Shown one piece after another: positions 1 to 7,362 of a stretch of DNA of 52,611 nucleotides. Source of the DNA: Melioribacter sp051488665. Its GTDB lineage: Bacteria > Bacteroidota > Ignavibacteria > Ignavibacteriales > Melioribacteraceae. The stretch spans positions 1-52,611 of the forward strand of contig NZ_JBPSEG010000017.1 in NCBI RefSeq assembly GCF_051488665.1, read 5' to 3'. The notes beneath the pieces were generated by a model, which was not told the DNA's origin, made no database searches, and saw only the letters and a program-made list of their open reading frames with translations. The position numbers were made by a program, and so were the translations under genes. The first letter of the stretch is position 1. Each line of letters opens with the position of its first letter.

Positions 1-72
1 GATAAAAAAATATTGCTCGGCTCAAAAAATTGTTGTATTTTTAAAGCCTAATTGATTTTAATTGTTAACCCT

Positions 73-99
73 GCTCCTTAATTACATGAATTAAGGGGC
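73..99 (+). promoter_or_regulatory. rpsF leader hairpin
   Basis: An 11-bp stem (73-83 with 89-99, one G-U pair) closes a five-base loop 27 bases before the rpsF start. No U-tract follows, so it does not look like a terminator. Leaders upstream of rpsF are known in several phyla to bind the S6:S18 complex and give autoregulation. I do not see the CCG bulge of that family, so the regulatory role is inferred from position only. Confidence 0.4.
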
Positions 100-126
100 C
101 ATAAAAGTCCAAAGGGAGGTGAAAAG

Positions 127-507
127 ATGCGTATACGAACATACGAAAGTGTGGTTGTGCTTAATGCCGCACTCGAAGATGATCAAATCGAATCTATTCT
201 AAAACGTATCGAAGAAATCATCACTTCAAACGGTGGCGAAGTACTCGATATCGACAAATGGGGCAGAAAACGCCTCGCATATCCAATCCAAAAAGCCAAA
301 AGCGGTTATTATGCCATTTTCCGTTTTAAAGCTCCTACTGAATTAATTAAGGAACTCGAGCGTAATTATCGCTTGGACGAAAATATTATTCGTTTCCTTA
401 CTATTTTACTCGATAAGTTTGCTCTAGAAGCAATTGCAAAGAAAAAAGAGTCTGCAGAGAACGAAAACTCCGGCGACTCCGAAACTAATAATGAAAGCAA
501 AGAATAA
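127..507 (+). CDS. rpsF: 30S ribosomal protein S6
   Basis: Small-subunit protein S6, which binds 16S rRNA as a heterodimer with S18 in the platform. The 126-residue product opens with the family's RTYESVVVL strand and has the KWGRKRLAYPI segment near residue 43. The fold ends near residue 98, and the last 25 or so residues are a charged, low-complexity Glu/Asn/Lys tail typical of bacterial S6. A strong Shine-Dalgarno (GGGAGG at 114-119) sits upstream of the ATG. It is the first gene of the classic rpsF-ssb-rpsR-rplI operon, and S6 and S18 being encoded together matches their assembly as a pair. Confidence 0.97.
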   Translation: MRIRTYESVVVLNAALEDDQIESILKRIEEIITSNGGEVLDIDKWGRKRLAYPIQKAKSGYYAIFRFKAPTELIKELERNYRLDENIIRFLTILLDKFALEAIAKKKESAENENSGDSETNNESKE

Positions 508-533
508 AAAACAAGTTAAGTATGGAGGTTACG

Positions 534-1022
534 ATGGCTGAATTAAAGATGCCAGAAATTAACAGTGTAATTGTTGCAGGAAATTTAACCAAGGATCCTG
601 TGTTCAGACAAACATCCAACAATACTCCCGTTGTTAATTTTCACATAGCTGCAAACAGAAGATACAAAGACAGCAGCAACCAATGGCAGGAAGATGTTTG
701 TTACGTTGGCGTGGTTGCCTGGAACAAACTGGCAGACAGTTGCAGAGACAGATTGAAAAAAGGAAGCGCCGTTTTAATCGACGGCGAATTGCAGAGCAGA
801 ACTTTTAAAACGGAAGACGGCCGTAACAGAACCATCGTCGAAATCAAAGCAAAGAGAATTCAATTCCTTAATAAATTCAACAAGGCTCAGAACAACGGCG
901 AAGATACATCTGACAACGACAGCATTGTTGACGACAACGACGATTCCAGCTTTGAAGACAATTCTTTCGACAAATTCTTAACCGATGAAGAATCGGATTT
1001 AATCAACGGAGAAGAAAATTAG
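534..1022 (+). CDS. ssb: Single-stranded DNA-binding protein
   Basis: SSB coats single-stranded DNA during replication, recombination and repair. Residues about 5-110 form the OB-fold (INSVIVAGNLTKDPVFR, then VCYVGVVAWNKLA). An acidic low-complexity tail follows. The ATG at 534 is preferred over the in-frame ATG at 522 because GGAGG at 524-528 is the ribosome-binding site and overlaps the earlier codon, giving 162 residues. The gene lies between rpsF and rpsR, the usual arrangement. The extreme C-terminus ends in ESDLINGEEN and lacks the usual hydrophobic DDxxPF tip through which SSB recruits partner proteins, so partner binding may be altered or a second SSB may exist elsewhere. Confidence 0.95.
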   Translation: MAELKMPEINSVIVAGNLTKDPVFRQTSNNTPVVNFHIAANRRYKDSSNQWQEDVCYVGVVAWNKLADSCRDRLKKGSAVLIDGELQSRTFKTEDGRNRTIVEIKAKRIQFLNKFNKAQNNGEDTSDNDSIVDDNDDSSFEDNSFDKFLTDEESDLINGEEN

Positions 1023-1039
1023 GAGTTACTAATTAGAAA

Positions 1040-1252
1040 ATGAAAACTACAAAAAGAGTAAAACGCGTAATTGAAGGATACATCGATTATAAAGATTCCA
1101 AACAGCTCCAGAAGTTCCTGACCGACCAGGGAAAGATTATTCCCCGCCGTATTACCGGTCTCAGCGCAAAACAACACAGAGAATTGGTCAGAGCTATCAA
1201 AAGAGCGCGACATCTTGCTATTTTACCATTCGTATCCGAAGCTGTTAAGTAA
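1040..1252 (+). CDS. rpsR: 30S ribosomal protein S18
   Basis: S18 is the partner of S6 on the 16S rRNA platform. The 70-residue protein has the family core IDYKD, then IIPRRITGLSAKQHRELVRAIKRARHLAILPF. It is a zinc-free (C-minus) form: the N-terminal CPFC-type cysteines are absent. An in-frame TAG at 1034-1036 fixes the ATG at 1040. The AGGAG overlapping the ssb stop (1021-1025) is 14 bases upstream, an unusually long spacing, so initiation may depend on coupling to ssb translation. Confidence 0.97.
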   Translation: MKTTKRVKRVIEGYIDYKDSKQLQKFLTDQGKIIPRRITGLSAKQHRELVRAIKRARHLAILPFVSEAVK

Positions 1253-1263
1253 AGGAGATAATG

Positions 1264-1707
1264 ATGAAAGTTATACTTAGAAAAAATTTCAGTCAGTTGG
1301 GCAATGTGGGCGAAATAGTTAATGTGAAAGACGGATATGCCCGCAATTATCTGATTCCTCGTCAGATTGCTTATCAGGCAACCAAAGGCAATATAAGAGC
1401 TCTCGAAGAAGAGAAAAAACAAATTCTCAAAAGAGAAGCCAAGGAATTGGAAAGCGCCCAGGCGCTGGCTGCCGAATTGGAAAAAGTATCCATTTCTATT
1501 CCTGTAAAAGTCGGAGAAGAAGAAAAAATATTCGGTTCGGTAACTACTCAAATGATCGCCGACGCCCTTAAAGAAAAGGGTTTCGACCTCGACAAACGAA
1601 AAATCGAAATAACCGAGCCGATTAAAGCTTTAGGCATTTACAGCGTTTCAATTAAACTGCATCCCAGCGTTACCGCAACAGTAAAAACCTGGGTAGTAAG
1701 AGAATAG
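1264..1707 (+). CDS. rplI: 50S ribosomal protein L9
   Basis: L9 binds 23S rRNA through its N-terminal domain (MKVILRKNFSQLGNVGEIVNVKDGYARNYL, read from the gene start) and extends a long helix to a C-terminal domain. The N-terminal motif GYARNYLIP, the charged connecting helix (about residues 42-75) and the C-terminal domain with IFGSVTTQMI are all visible. Two ATGs occur in tandem (1261, 1264). The second is preferred because AAAGGAG at 1251-1257 is then six bases away and MKVIL is the family start. It is the last gene of the ribosomal operon and is followed by a clear terminator. Confidence 0.96.
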   Translation: MKVILRKNFSQLGNVGEIVNVKDGYARNYLIPRQIAYQATKGNIRALEEEKKQILKREAKELESAQALAAELEKVSISIPVKVGEEEKIFGSVTTQMIADALKEKGFDLDKRKIEITEPIKALGIYSVSIKLHPSVTATVKTWVVRE

Positions 1708-1715
1708 TTTTGGTG

Positions 1716-1745
1716 AGCCGGCTTTTTAGCCGGCTTTCTATATTT
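1716..1745 (+). terminator. Rho-independent terminator after rplI
   Basis: A perfect 8-bp stem (AGCCGGCT at 1716-1723 and again at 1728-1735) with a TTTT loop is followed by a T-rich stretch. It ends the rpsF-rplI operon and separates it from secD. Confidence 0.85.
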
Positions 1746-1791
1746 TGTTCGTTAAATAAAATTAATTCATCAACTAATTTAAGATCTCGTG

Positions 1792-3678
1792 ATGAAAGAA
1801 ATAAGATTTAGACTGTTCCTAGTAATCGGCGCTATTGCTCTTTCGCTCTATCTCCTCTACCCTACTTACCAGGATTATAAAAACAACGTCGACGTTTCCG
1901 AAAAACTGGTTCACATGGAAGATAGCCTTAAGAAGAGCGCCCCGAATTTAACCCCAACTGAAATAAGAGAATTAATTACATCAAAAAAAGACAGTATACT
2001 TGCCAACACTCCGGAATTCCGCTCGGCGCGCGAAAAAAGAATTAAATTGGGTCTCGATCTTCAGGGCGGTATGTATCTCGTCATGGAAGTGAACACCGCC
2101 AAACTGCTCGAAAGACTTGCAAAAGACCCCGACGAACAATTCTTTGAAATTCTCAAACAGGCGGAAGCCGAGTCCCAGCTTTCAGATGAAAACGTGGTGA
2201 CGATTCTGGCAAGATTAATGCAGGAAAAGAATATTCGTCTGAGCCGCTATTTCGGCACGATTCGAGAAGACGATTCGCAAATTATCAGTCGTCTCCAGGA
2301 ACAGGAATCTGACGCCGTTACCAGAGCCATAGAAATTATTCGCAACAGAGTCGACCAGTACGGAGTTTCAGAGCCCAACATTCAGAAACAGGGTTCCAGA
2401 AGGATAGTTATCGAATTGCCCGGAGTAGCAAGAGAAGAAGAGGCAAAGAGACTTTTGCAGGGCAGAGCCTTGCTCGAATTCAAACTCGTAAAAGATGCTG
2501 ACTTTGCTATTCCTATTATGAACAGAATCGACGAAGCGCTCGCAAAATCACTTGGCGTCGATTCCGTACAAACTGCCAGTACCGATACTACCAAACAGTT
2601 AACCGAAGAAGAATTTGCAAAACAGCATCCCTTCTTTGCCGTCGCCCGTTTGGCAGACCCTCAAGGGAGAATACCCGACGCTTACGTAAAAGAAAGCGAT
2701 AAGCCCAAATTGAATGCGTATCTCCAACGCGAAGAAGTTAAAAAAGTAATGCCCGACAACGTAGAATTTCTCTTCGACGCCAAACCGATTGTAGGCGACG
2801 ACGGCGAGAAATATTATCGTATGTATATGGTAAACAAAACTCCCGAATTAACCGGCGGAGTTATTGTTGACGCGCAGGCAAATATCGATCCTACCACTTC
2901 GGCTCCGGTTGTTTCGATGCAAATGAACGCCGAAGGAGCCCGCGAGTGGGCAAGAATTACCGGTTCGAATATCGGTAAAAGATGCGCAATCGTATTGGAC
3001 GGAGTGGTCTATTCGGCTCCGGTCATCCAGAGCAAGATTCCTTCGGGTAATTCTCAAATAAGCGGCATCCCGAATCTGGACGAAGCTAAATTGCTCGAAA
3101 TCGTATTGAAAGCAGGCGCTTTGCCGGCGCCGGTGGAAATAATCGAGCAGAGAACAGTTGGACCGTCTTTGGGTCAGGACTCGATTCGACAGGGTTTCAA
3201 TTCATTATGGTTAGGTTATACGCTCGTTGCAATTTTTATGATATTCTATTACAGAAAAGCCGGTACGCTGGCTGATATCGGATTGATAGTGACAGTATTG
3301 TTAATACTCGGCGTTCTGGCAGGCTTCCAGGCAACGCTTACTCTGCCGGGTATCGCAGGTATAGTTTTAACGATGGGTATGGCGGTCGACGCAAATGTGA
3401 TTATCTACGAGAGAATCCGGGAAGAATTGAATACGGGCAAAACCGCGCGAGCCGCGGTTGACGCAGGCTACAGAAATTCTTTCTCGGCCATTATCGACTC
3501 GAATATCACTACTTTCTTTACCGGCATTATTCTATACCAGTTCGGCAGCGGACCCATTCAAGGTTTTGCGCTTACGTTAATGATAGGTATTCTGACTAGT
3601 TTGTTCTCGGCTTTGATTGTTGTGCGCATGATGTTCGATTACATGTTAAACAAAGGACAAAAAATCAATATTGGTTAA
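1792..3678 (+). CDS. secD: Protein translocase subunit SecD
   Basis: SecD forms a complex with SecF that uses the proton gradient to pull exported proteins through SecYEG. The product is about 628 residues, within the usual SecD range. It has an N-terminal transmembrane helix (residues about 8-25), the conserved GLDLQGGMYLVMEV motif near residue 87, a large periplasmic P1/head region, and five C-terminal helices from about residue 475 with the AVDANVIIYERIREE motif. The open frame reaches a GTG at 1789, but the adjacent ATG at 1792 is the likelier start. No clear Shine-Dalgarno is present. secF follows after 19 bases. Confidence 0.96.
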   Translation: MKEIRFRLFLVIGAIALSLYLLYPTYQDYKNNVDVSEKLVHMEDSLKKSAPNLTPTEIRELITSKKDSILANTPEFRSAREKRIKLGLDLQGGMYLVMEVNTAKLLERLAKDPDEQFFEILKQAEAESQLSDENVVTILARLMQEKNIRLSRYFGTIREDDSQIISRLQEQESDAVTRAIEIIRNRVDQYGVSEPNIQKQGSRRIVIELPGVAREEEAKRLLQGRALLEFKLVKDADFAIPIMNRIDEALAKSLGVDSVQTASTDTTKQLTEEEFAKQHPFFAVARLADPQGRIPDAYVKESDKPKLNAYLQREEVKKVMPDNVEFLFDAKPIVGDDGEKYYRMYMVNKTPELTGGVIVDAQANIDPTTSAPVVSMQMNAEGAREWARITGSNIGKRCAIVLDGVVYSAPVIQSKIPSGNSQISGIPNLDEAKLLEIVLKAGALPAPVEIIEQRTVGPSLGQDSIRQGFNSLWLGYTLVAIFMIFYYRKAGTLADIGLIVTVLLILGVLAGFQATLTLPGIAGIVLTMGMAVDANVIIYERIREELNTGKTARAAVDAGYRNSFSAIIDSNITTFFTGIILYQFGSGPIQGFALTLMIGILTSLFSALIVVRMMFDYMLNKGQKINIG

Positions 3679-3697
3679 TTGAGGAGAGGTCAAATAG

Positions 3698-4837
3698 ATG
3701 CGACTATTCGAGAATTTAAATATCAACTTCATGTCAAAACGGACAACCTATTTCATTGTTTCTTCCGTTATATTGTTGTTCGGATTAATCAGTATTCTTG
3801 TAAGAGGATTACAATTTGGTATTGACTTCAAAGGCGGCACAGAAGTAGCGTTGGAATTCAGCAAACCGATCGACATTGCGGAAGTGAGGAATGCGGTTGA
3901 AAACATAGGATTAGGCAACGTTGAAGTAAAAACATTCGGCGGTTCATTGGGAATCTTGTTGAGAACCGAATTGCAGCAATTACCGCCCGAAGTAATTCCA
4001 ACCGTTAAAAACAAAATAGTGTCTTTGATTCAAAAAGCCGCTCCCGCAGCGGAAATCAGAATGATTGATTCTACGGCTACAGCATTGACATTCGATTTTT
4101 CGGATCCGCAAACAGCAGATGTGGTTTATGACAAATTATTCGAAGCAGGATTCCAAACGGCAAAAGCATCGGCCGAACCGGAAAACACTGCTGTGGTTGT
4201 AAGACTCGGCATTGCCGATTGGATAAAAGAAAATCTTTCGGAACATTTTGCCGACAATCCGTTTAATGTATTGAAAGAAGACAAGGTGGGTCCCAAAATC
4301 GGTCAGGAACTAAAAACCGACGCGATTATTGCAGTAATGCTATCGCTGCTTGTAATTCTAATTTATCTCGGTTTCAGGTTTAAATTTGTATTTGCACTCG
4401 GCGCCGTTATAGCTCTGTTCCACGACGTTCTGATTACGCTCGGTCTCTTTGCTGCGCTTTATGGATTAATACCCGGATTAAACCTGGAAATATCTGTTAG
4501 CGTTGTAGCGGCGTTTTTGACGCTTGTGGGTTATTCCATCAACGATACGGTTATTGTTTTTGACAGAGTTAGAGAAGAAATAAAAATTCATAAATCTTTA
4601 CCGCTAATCGAAAACATCAACAGCGCCATCAATAAAACGCTAAGCCGTACGTTAATCACTGTTTTTACAACCTTGCTAACAATAGTAGTGTTGCTGATAT
4701 TTGGAGGCGAAGTGTTAAGAGGTTTCGCTTTCGCCCTTCTGCTTGGTATGATTACTGGTACTTATTCGTCTATATTTGTGGCGAGCGCATTTGTACTGGA
4801 AACCGTAAACAGATCAGATAAAAAAGTTGAATTCTGA
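3698..4837 (+). CDS. secF: Protein translocase subunit SecF
   Basis: Partner of SecD in the inner-membrane SecDF complex. The 379-residue protein has a first membrane helix at about residues 17-35, the DFKGGTEV motif near residue 44, a small periplasmic domain, and five C-terminal helices from about residue 205. These include GYSINDTVIVFDRVREE, which matches the proton-pathway helix 4 of the family. GAGGAGAGG upstream of the ATG serves as ribosome-binding site. It is co-transcribed with secD and followed by a terminator. Confidence 0.96.
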   Translation: MRLFENLNINFMSKRTTYFIVSSVILLFGLISILVRGLQFGIDFKGGTEVALEFSKPIDIAEVRNAVENIGLGNVEVKTFGGSLGILLRTELQQLPPEVIPTVKNKIVSLIQKAAPAAEIRMIDSTATALTFDFSDPQTADVVYDKLFEAGFQTAKASAEPENTAVVVRLGIADWIKENLSEHFADNPFNVLKEDKVGPKIGQELKTDAIIAVMLSLLVILIYLGFRFKFVFALGAVIALFHDVLITLGLFAALYGLIPGLNLEISVSVVAAFLTLVGYSINDTVIVFDRVREEIKIHKSLPLIENINSAINKTLSRTLITVFTTLLTIVVLLIFGGEVLRGFAFALLLGMITGTYSSIFVASAFVLETVNRSDKKVEF

Positions 4838-4855
4838 CAACTAATTTTAATCATT

Positions 4856-4886
4856 AAGCCGCTCAATCGAGCGGCTTTTTTATTTT
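4856..4886 (+). terminator. Terminator between secF and the convergent phosphatase gene
   Basis: A 9-bp perfect stem (4856-4864 with 4869-4877, loop AATC) is followed by a T-run on the plus strand. It ends secF and abuts the stop codon of the convergent gene at 4880. The stem may also serve the minus strand, but the run after it there is less U-rich. Confidence 0.85.
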
Positions 4887-6547
4887 AAAACTTTGGCAAC
4901 TATGTAGGTTAAGTCGTCGCTCTGCTCGGCGCCTTTAACGTGCTCGTCGATACTTCTTTTAATAATCTTCATTGCCTCGTACGGCGATTCGTCCTTCAAA
5001 CGGCAAACGAGCTCTTCGAATCTTTCGTCCGTATATTCTTTGCTATCCTTATCCATTGCCTCCGTTATTCCGTCCGTATATAAAACGAGGAAATCCCCTT
5101 TTTGCAGTTTTACCGTTTCAGATTCGTAAGGAATTTCTGTGGGCAGGAATCCGATTATCATGCCCCCTTTTTTTAGTTTGGTTATCTTTCCGTCTCGAAC
5201 CAGAAAAGGAGGATTATGCCCGGCATTGACATAAGTTAATTCTTTCGATTCTGTATTAAACACCGACCAGAAGAAAGTAACATAATTCCCCATAGTCGTA
5301 TTTTCCGCAATCAGGTCGTTGATTAGATTAGTCGCTTCGTCGAGCGGCAATTTCATTTTACAAATTGTCTTGAGAAACGCCTGAAGATTCGCCATCAGCA
5401 GCGACGCGGGAACCCCTTTGCCCGAAACGTCGGCAATTGCAATCAGCACGTTAGACTCGTCGAGTTGAATAATATCGTAATAATCTCCGCCTACTATTTT
5501 TGCCGATTCGTTATAAGCTTCTATTTCGATTGTATCGAATTTGGGGATTGATTTTGGCAGCAGATTTTTTTGAATGGTTCTTGCGGTCTCCAGGTCTTTT
5601 TCCATTCTTTGCTTTTCCAGCGCCGTTTCGAAAAGCAATGCGTTTTCGATCGATATTATCGCAATGCTTCCAAGCGAAAGAATAAATTCAATATCCGTCT
5701 GTTCATAACTCTTGCGGTTCTTCCTTTCGCCCAGCATAATCAAGCCTTTGGTTTCGCCTTTGATTTGCATCGGCACGATCAGTTCAACTCCCAGATCACT
5801 CAAATGCCGCAGCTCGTCGGTAAATTGCCGTCCTGTAATTACATTTTTTATTTTGCCGGCGTCGCAATTATCGAGAAACAGAGCAATTTTGTTTTGGTCG
5901 AATTTCGTTTCGAGTATCCGGTATTTTTCCCCGCTGCAAATTACAATAGCAAATTCCGAAACGGTCATTTGACCGATTAATGAAAAAGCCAGCAGCTTGC
6001 CGATTGTTTCGATTTTCAGAAGTCCGCTGAATTCTTTACTCAGGTCGAAGAGCGAACTCAATTGATTGACTTTAGAATCGAGCTCCCGGTTGACTCTTTT
6101 TAATTCTTCCACAGTAAGAGAATTCTCAATAGCAGTCGCCCCGATATTGATAATTGTGCTTAAAAATTCGAGGTCGGTTTTGTCGTACTCGGCGCCGGTT
6201 AATTTTTTACCGAGGAAAATAACGCCGATTGCGCCTGAGGAAGAATTGATTTCTTTTCTGATTGCAAACTGGCAGGACTGAATAAAGTCATCAAGCGCTT
6301 CCTTGTTTGTATTTAAATCTTCCGGAATTTTCGGGTTTTTAAGAAATCCTTTCGAAAGATTCAGAAAAGGCTTTCCCGCTCTGTCGAAAAGCACGATCAA
6401 ACCTTTGGTGGTATGGAATTTCCCCATACAGGTAAGAAGAATATTGTTCAGGATGAAATTGATATCGAGGCTGGAATTGATAAGATTGCTGAAATCGACC
6501 AGAGCCGACAGATTTCGCAACAGTCCGATATTATCGGTTTTATCCAT
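4880..6547 (-). CDS. GAF-domain PP2C (SpoIIE-type) serine phosphatase
   Basis: A soluble 555-residue phosphatase of the SpoIIE/RsbU class, which dephosphorylates STAS anti-anti-sigma proteins in partner-switching pathways. Two GAF-like sensory regions (about 15-145 and 165-310) precede a short coiled linker (310-325) and the PP2C domain (about 335-555). The metal-binding motifs are GGDYYD (353-358), IADVSGKG (371-378) and the late TDGITEA and DDLTYIV. The start codon overlaps the stop of the upstream kinase gene (TGATG), indicating translational coupling. As last gene of the operon it would oppose the RsbW-like kinase. The signal sensed by the GAF domains cannot be read from the sequence. Confidence 0.9.
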   Translation of the reverse strand: MDKTDNIGLLRNLSALVDFSNLINSSLDINFILNNILLTCMGKFHTTKGLIVLFDRAGKPFLNLSKGFLKNPKIPEDLNTNKEALDDFIQSCQFAIRKEINSSSGAIGVIFLGKKLTGAEYDKTDLEFLSTIINIGATAIENSLTVEELKRVNRELDSKVNQLSSLFDLSKEFSGLLKIETIGKLLAFSLIGQMTVSEFAIVICSGEKYRILETKFDQNKIALFLDNCDAGKIKNVITGRQFTDELRHLSDLGVELIVPMQIKGETKGLIMLGERKNRKSYEQTDIEFILSLGSIAIISIENALLFETALEKQRMEKDLETARTIQKNLLPKSIPKFDTIEIEAYNESAKIVGGDYYDIIQLDESNVLIAIADVSGKGVPASLLMANLQAFLKTICKMKLPLDEATNLINDLIAENTTMGNYVTFFWSVFNTESKELTYVNAGHNPPFLVRDGKITKLKKGGMIIGFLPTEIPYESETVKLQKGDFLVLYTDGITEAMDKDSKEYTDERFEELVCRLKDESPYEAMKIIKRSIDEHVKGAEQSDDLTYIVAKVLK

Positions 6548-6981
6548 CAGGCGTTCTTAAGATATTTGACTAACGTTACCCGATTCTTGTTTTTCTTTTC
6601 CACCGAATAACTTACTTCGTCCATCAATTTTTTCATCAGGTAGATTCCGAGTCCGCCGACTTTTTTCTGTTTGTAAAATTCCCGTACGTCGGGAACCGGA
6701 ATCAGTTTCGGATCGAAACCTTTGCCTTCATCGGTAATTGCAATCGTAAATTTATCATCATTAAACTTAATGTCGATATCGATAATACCGTCCGGCGAAA
6801 ACTCATAGGCATGTTTAATAATGTTTGTGCACGCCTCGTCGACAGCGAGTATAATCTGTTCTATATCGTCTTCGCCGAAGCCGCATTCCAAAGCGGTACT
6901 TTTCACAAAGTTTCTGACTTTTGCCAGATTCTCGGTTCCGCTGTTTATTTTAAGTTGTTTATGCAATCTGTAATTTTTCAA
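6547..6981 (-). CDS. RsbW-like anti-sigma factor / serine-protein kinase
   Basis: A 144-residue GHKL ATPase of the RsbW/SpoIIAB family, which phosphorylates a STAS antagonist or sequesters a partner. The N-box is DEACTNIIKHAY (48-59), the G1 box DEGKGFDP (84-91) and the G2 box GGLGIYLMKKL (109-119). The start is a TTG at 6979-6981 that overlaps the TGA of the upstream STAS gene (TTGA). It is forced, because an in-frame stop lies two codons upstream and no internal Met precedes the N-box. The gene sits between its expected partners, a STAS protein and a PP2C phosphatase. Its sigma or other output target is not identified. Confidence 0.88.
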   Translation of the reverse strand: MKNYRLHKQLKINSGTENLAKVRNFVKSTALECGFGEDDIEQIILAVDEACTNIIKHAYEFSPDGIIDIDIKFNDDKFTIAITDEGKGFDPKLIPVPDVREFYKQKKVGGLGIYLMKKLMDEVSYSVEKKNKNRVTLVKYLKNA

Positions 6982-7337
6982 GATTTACCCGGCTCGTTAA
7001 ACTTTTGGATAGCTTCGTTTTCGTCTTTATAGAATTCGTAAAGGAGGGGAAAACCGAGCAGATCGAAAATATTGTAAACGTTTTCCTTCAAGTTGGCAAA
7101 TTTAATATCGCCGTTATTTTCTCTCATGGTTTCAACGTAAGCCATAAAAACGCCGAGTCCCGCGCTGCTGATGTAATTGAGTTGATTGAAATTGACGACA
7201 ACTTTGAATTTATTTTCCCGAATCAATTTGTTGAATATATTTTCAAGTTCAGGAGCCGTATGAGCGTCCAGATATCCTTTTAATTCAACAATACTAACTG
7301 TACCGGCGTCCCTCAAGCCGACATTAAAATCTGCCAT
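6978..7337 (-). CDS. STAS-domain anti-sigma factor antagonist
   Basis: A 119-residue single STAS domain of the RsbV/SpoIIAA type. The segment YISSAGLGVF (55-64) holds the serine normally phosphorylated by the cognate RsbW kinase (Ser57 or Ser58). GGAG precedes the ATG. It overlaps the kinase gene by four bases, so the antagonist and its kinase are translationally coupled. In the standard model, the dephosphorylated form binds the kinase and frees its target. Confidence 0.9.
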   Translation of the reverse strand: MADFNVGLRDAGTVSIVELKGYLDAHTAPELENIFNKLIRENKFKVVVNFNQLNYISSAGLGVFMAYVETMRENNGDIKFANLKENVYNIFDLLGFPLLYEFYKDENEAIQKFNEPGKS

Positions 7338-7362
7338 TTATATTTCTCCGTTTTAATAATTT

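Noticed and set aside
522..533. ATG at 522 as ssb start
   Set aside because: It overlaps the GGAGG ribosome-binding site of the ATG at 534.
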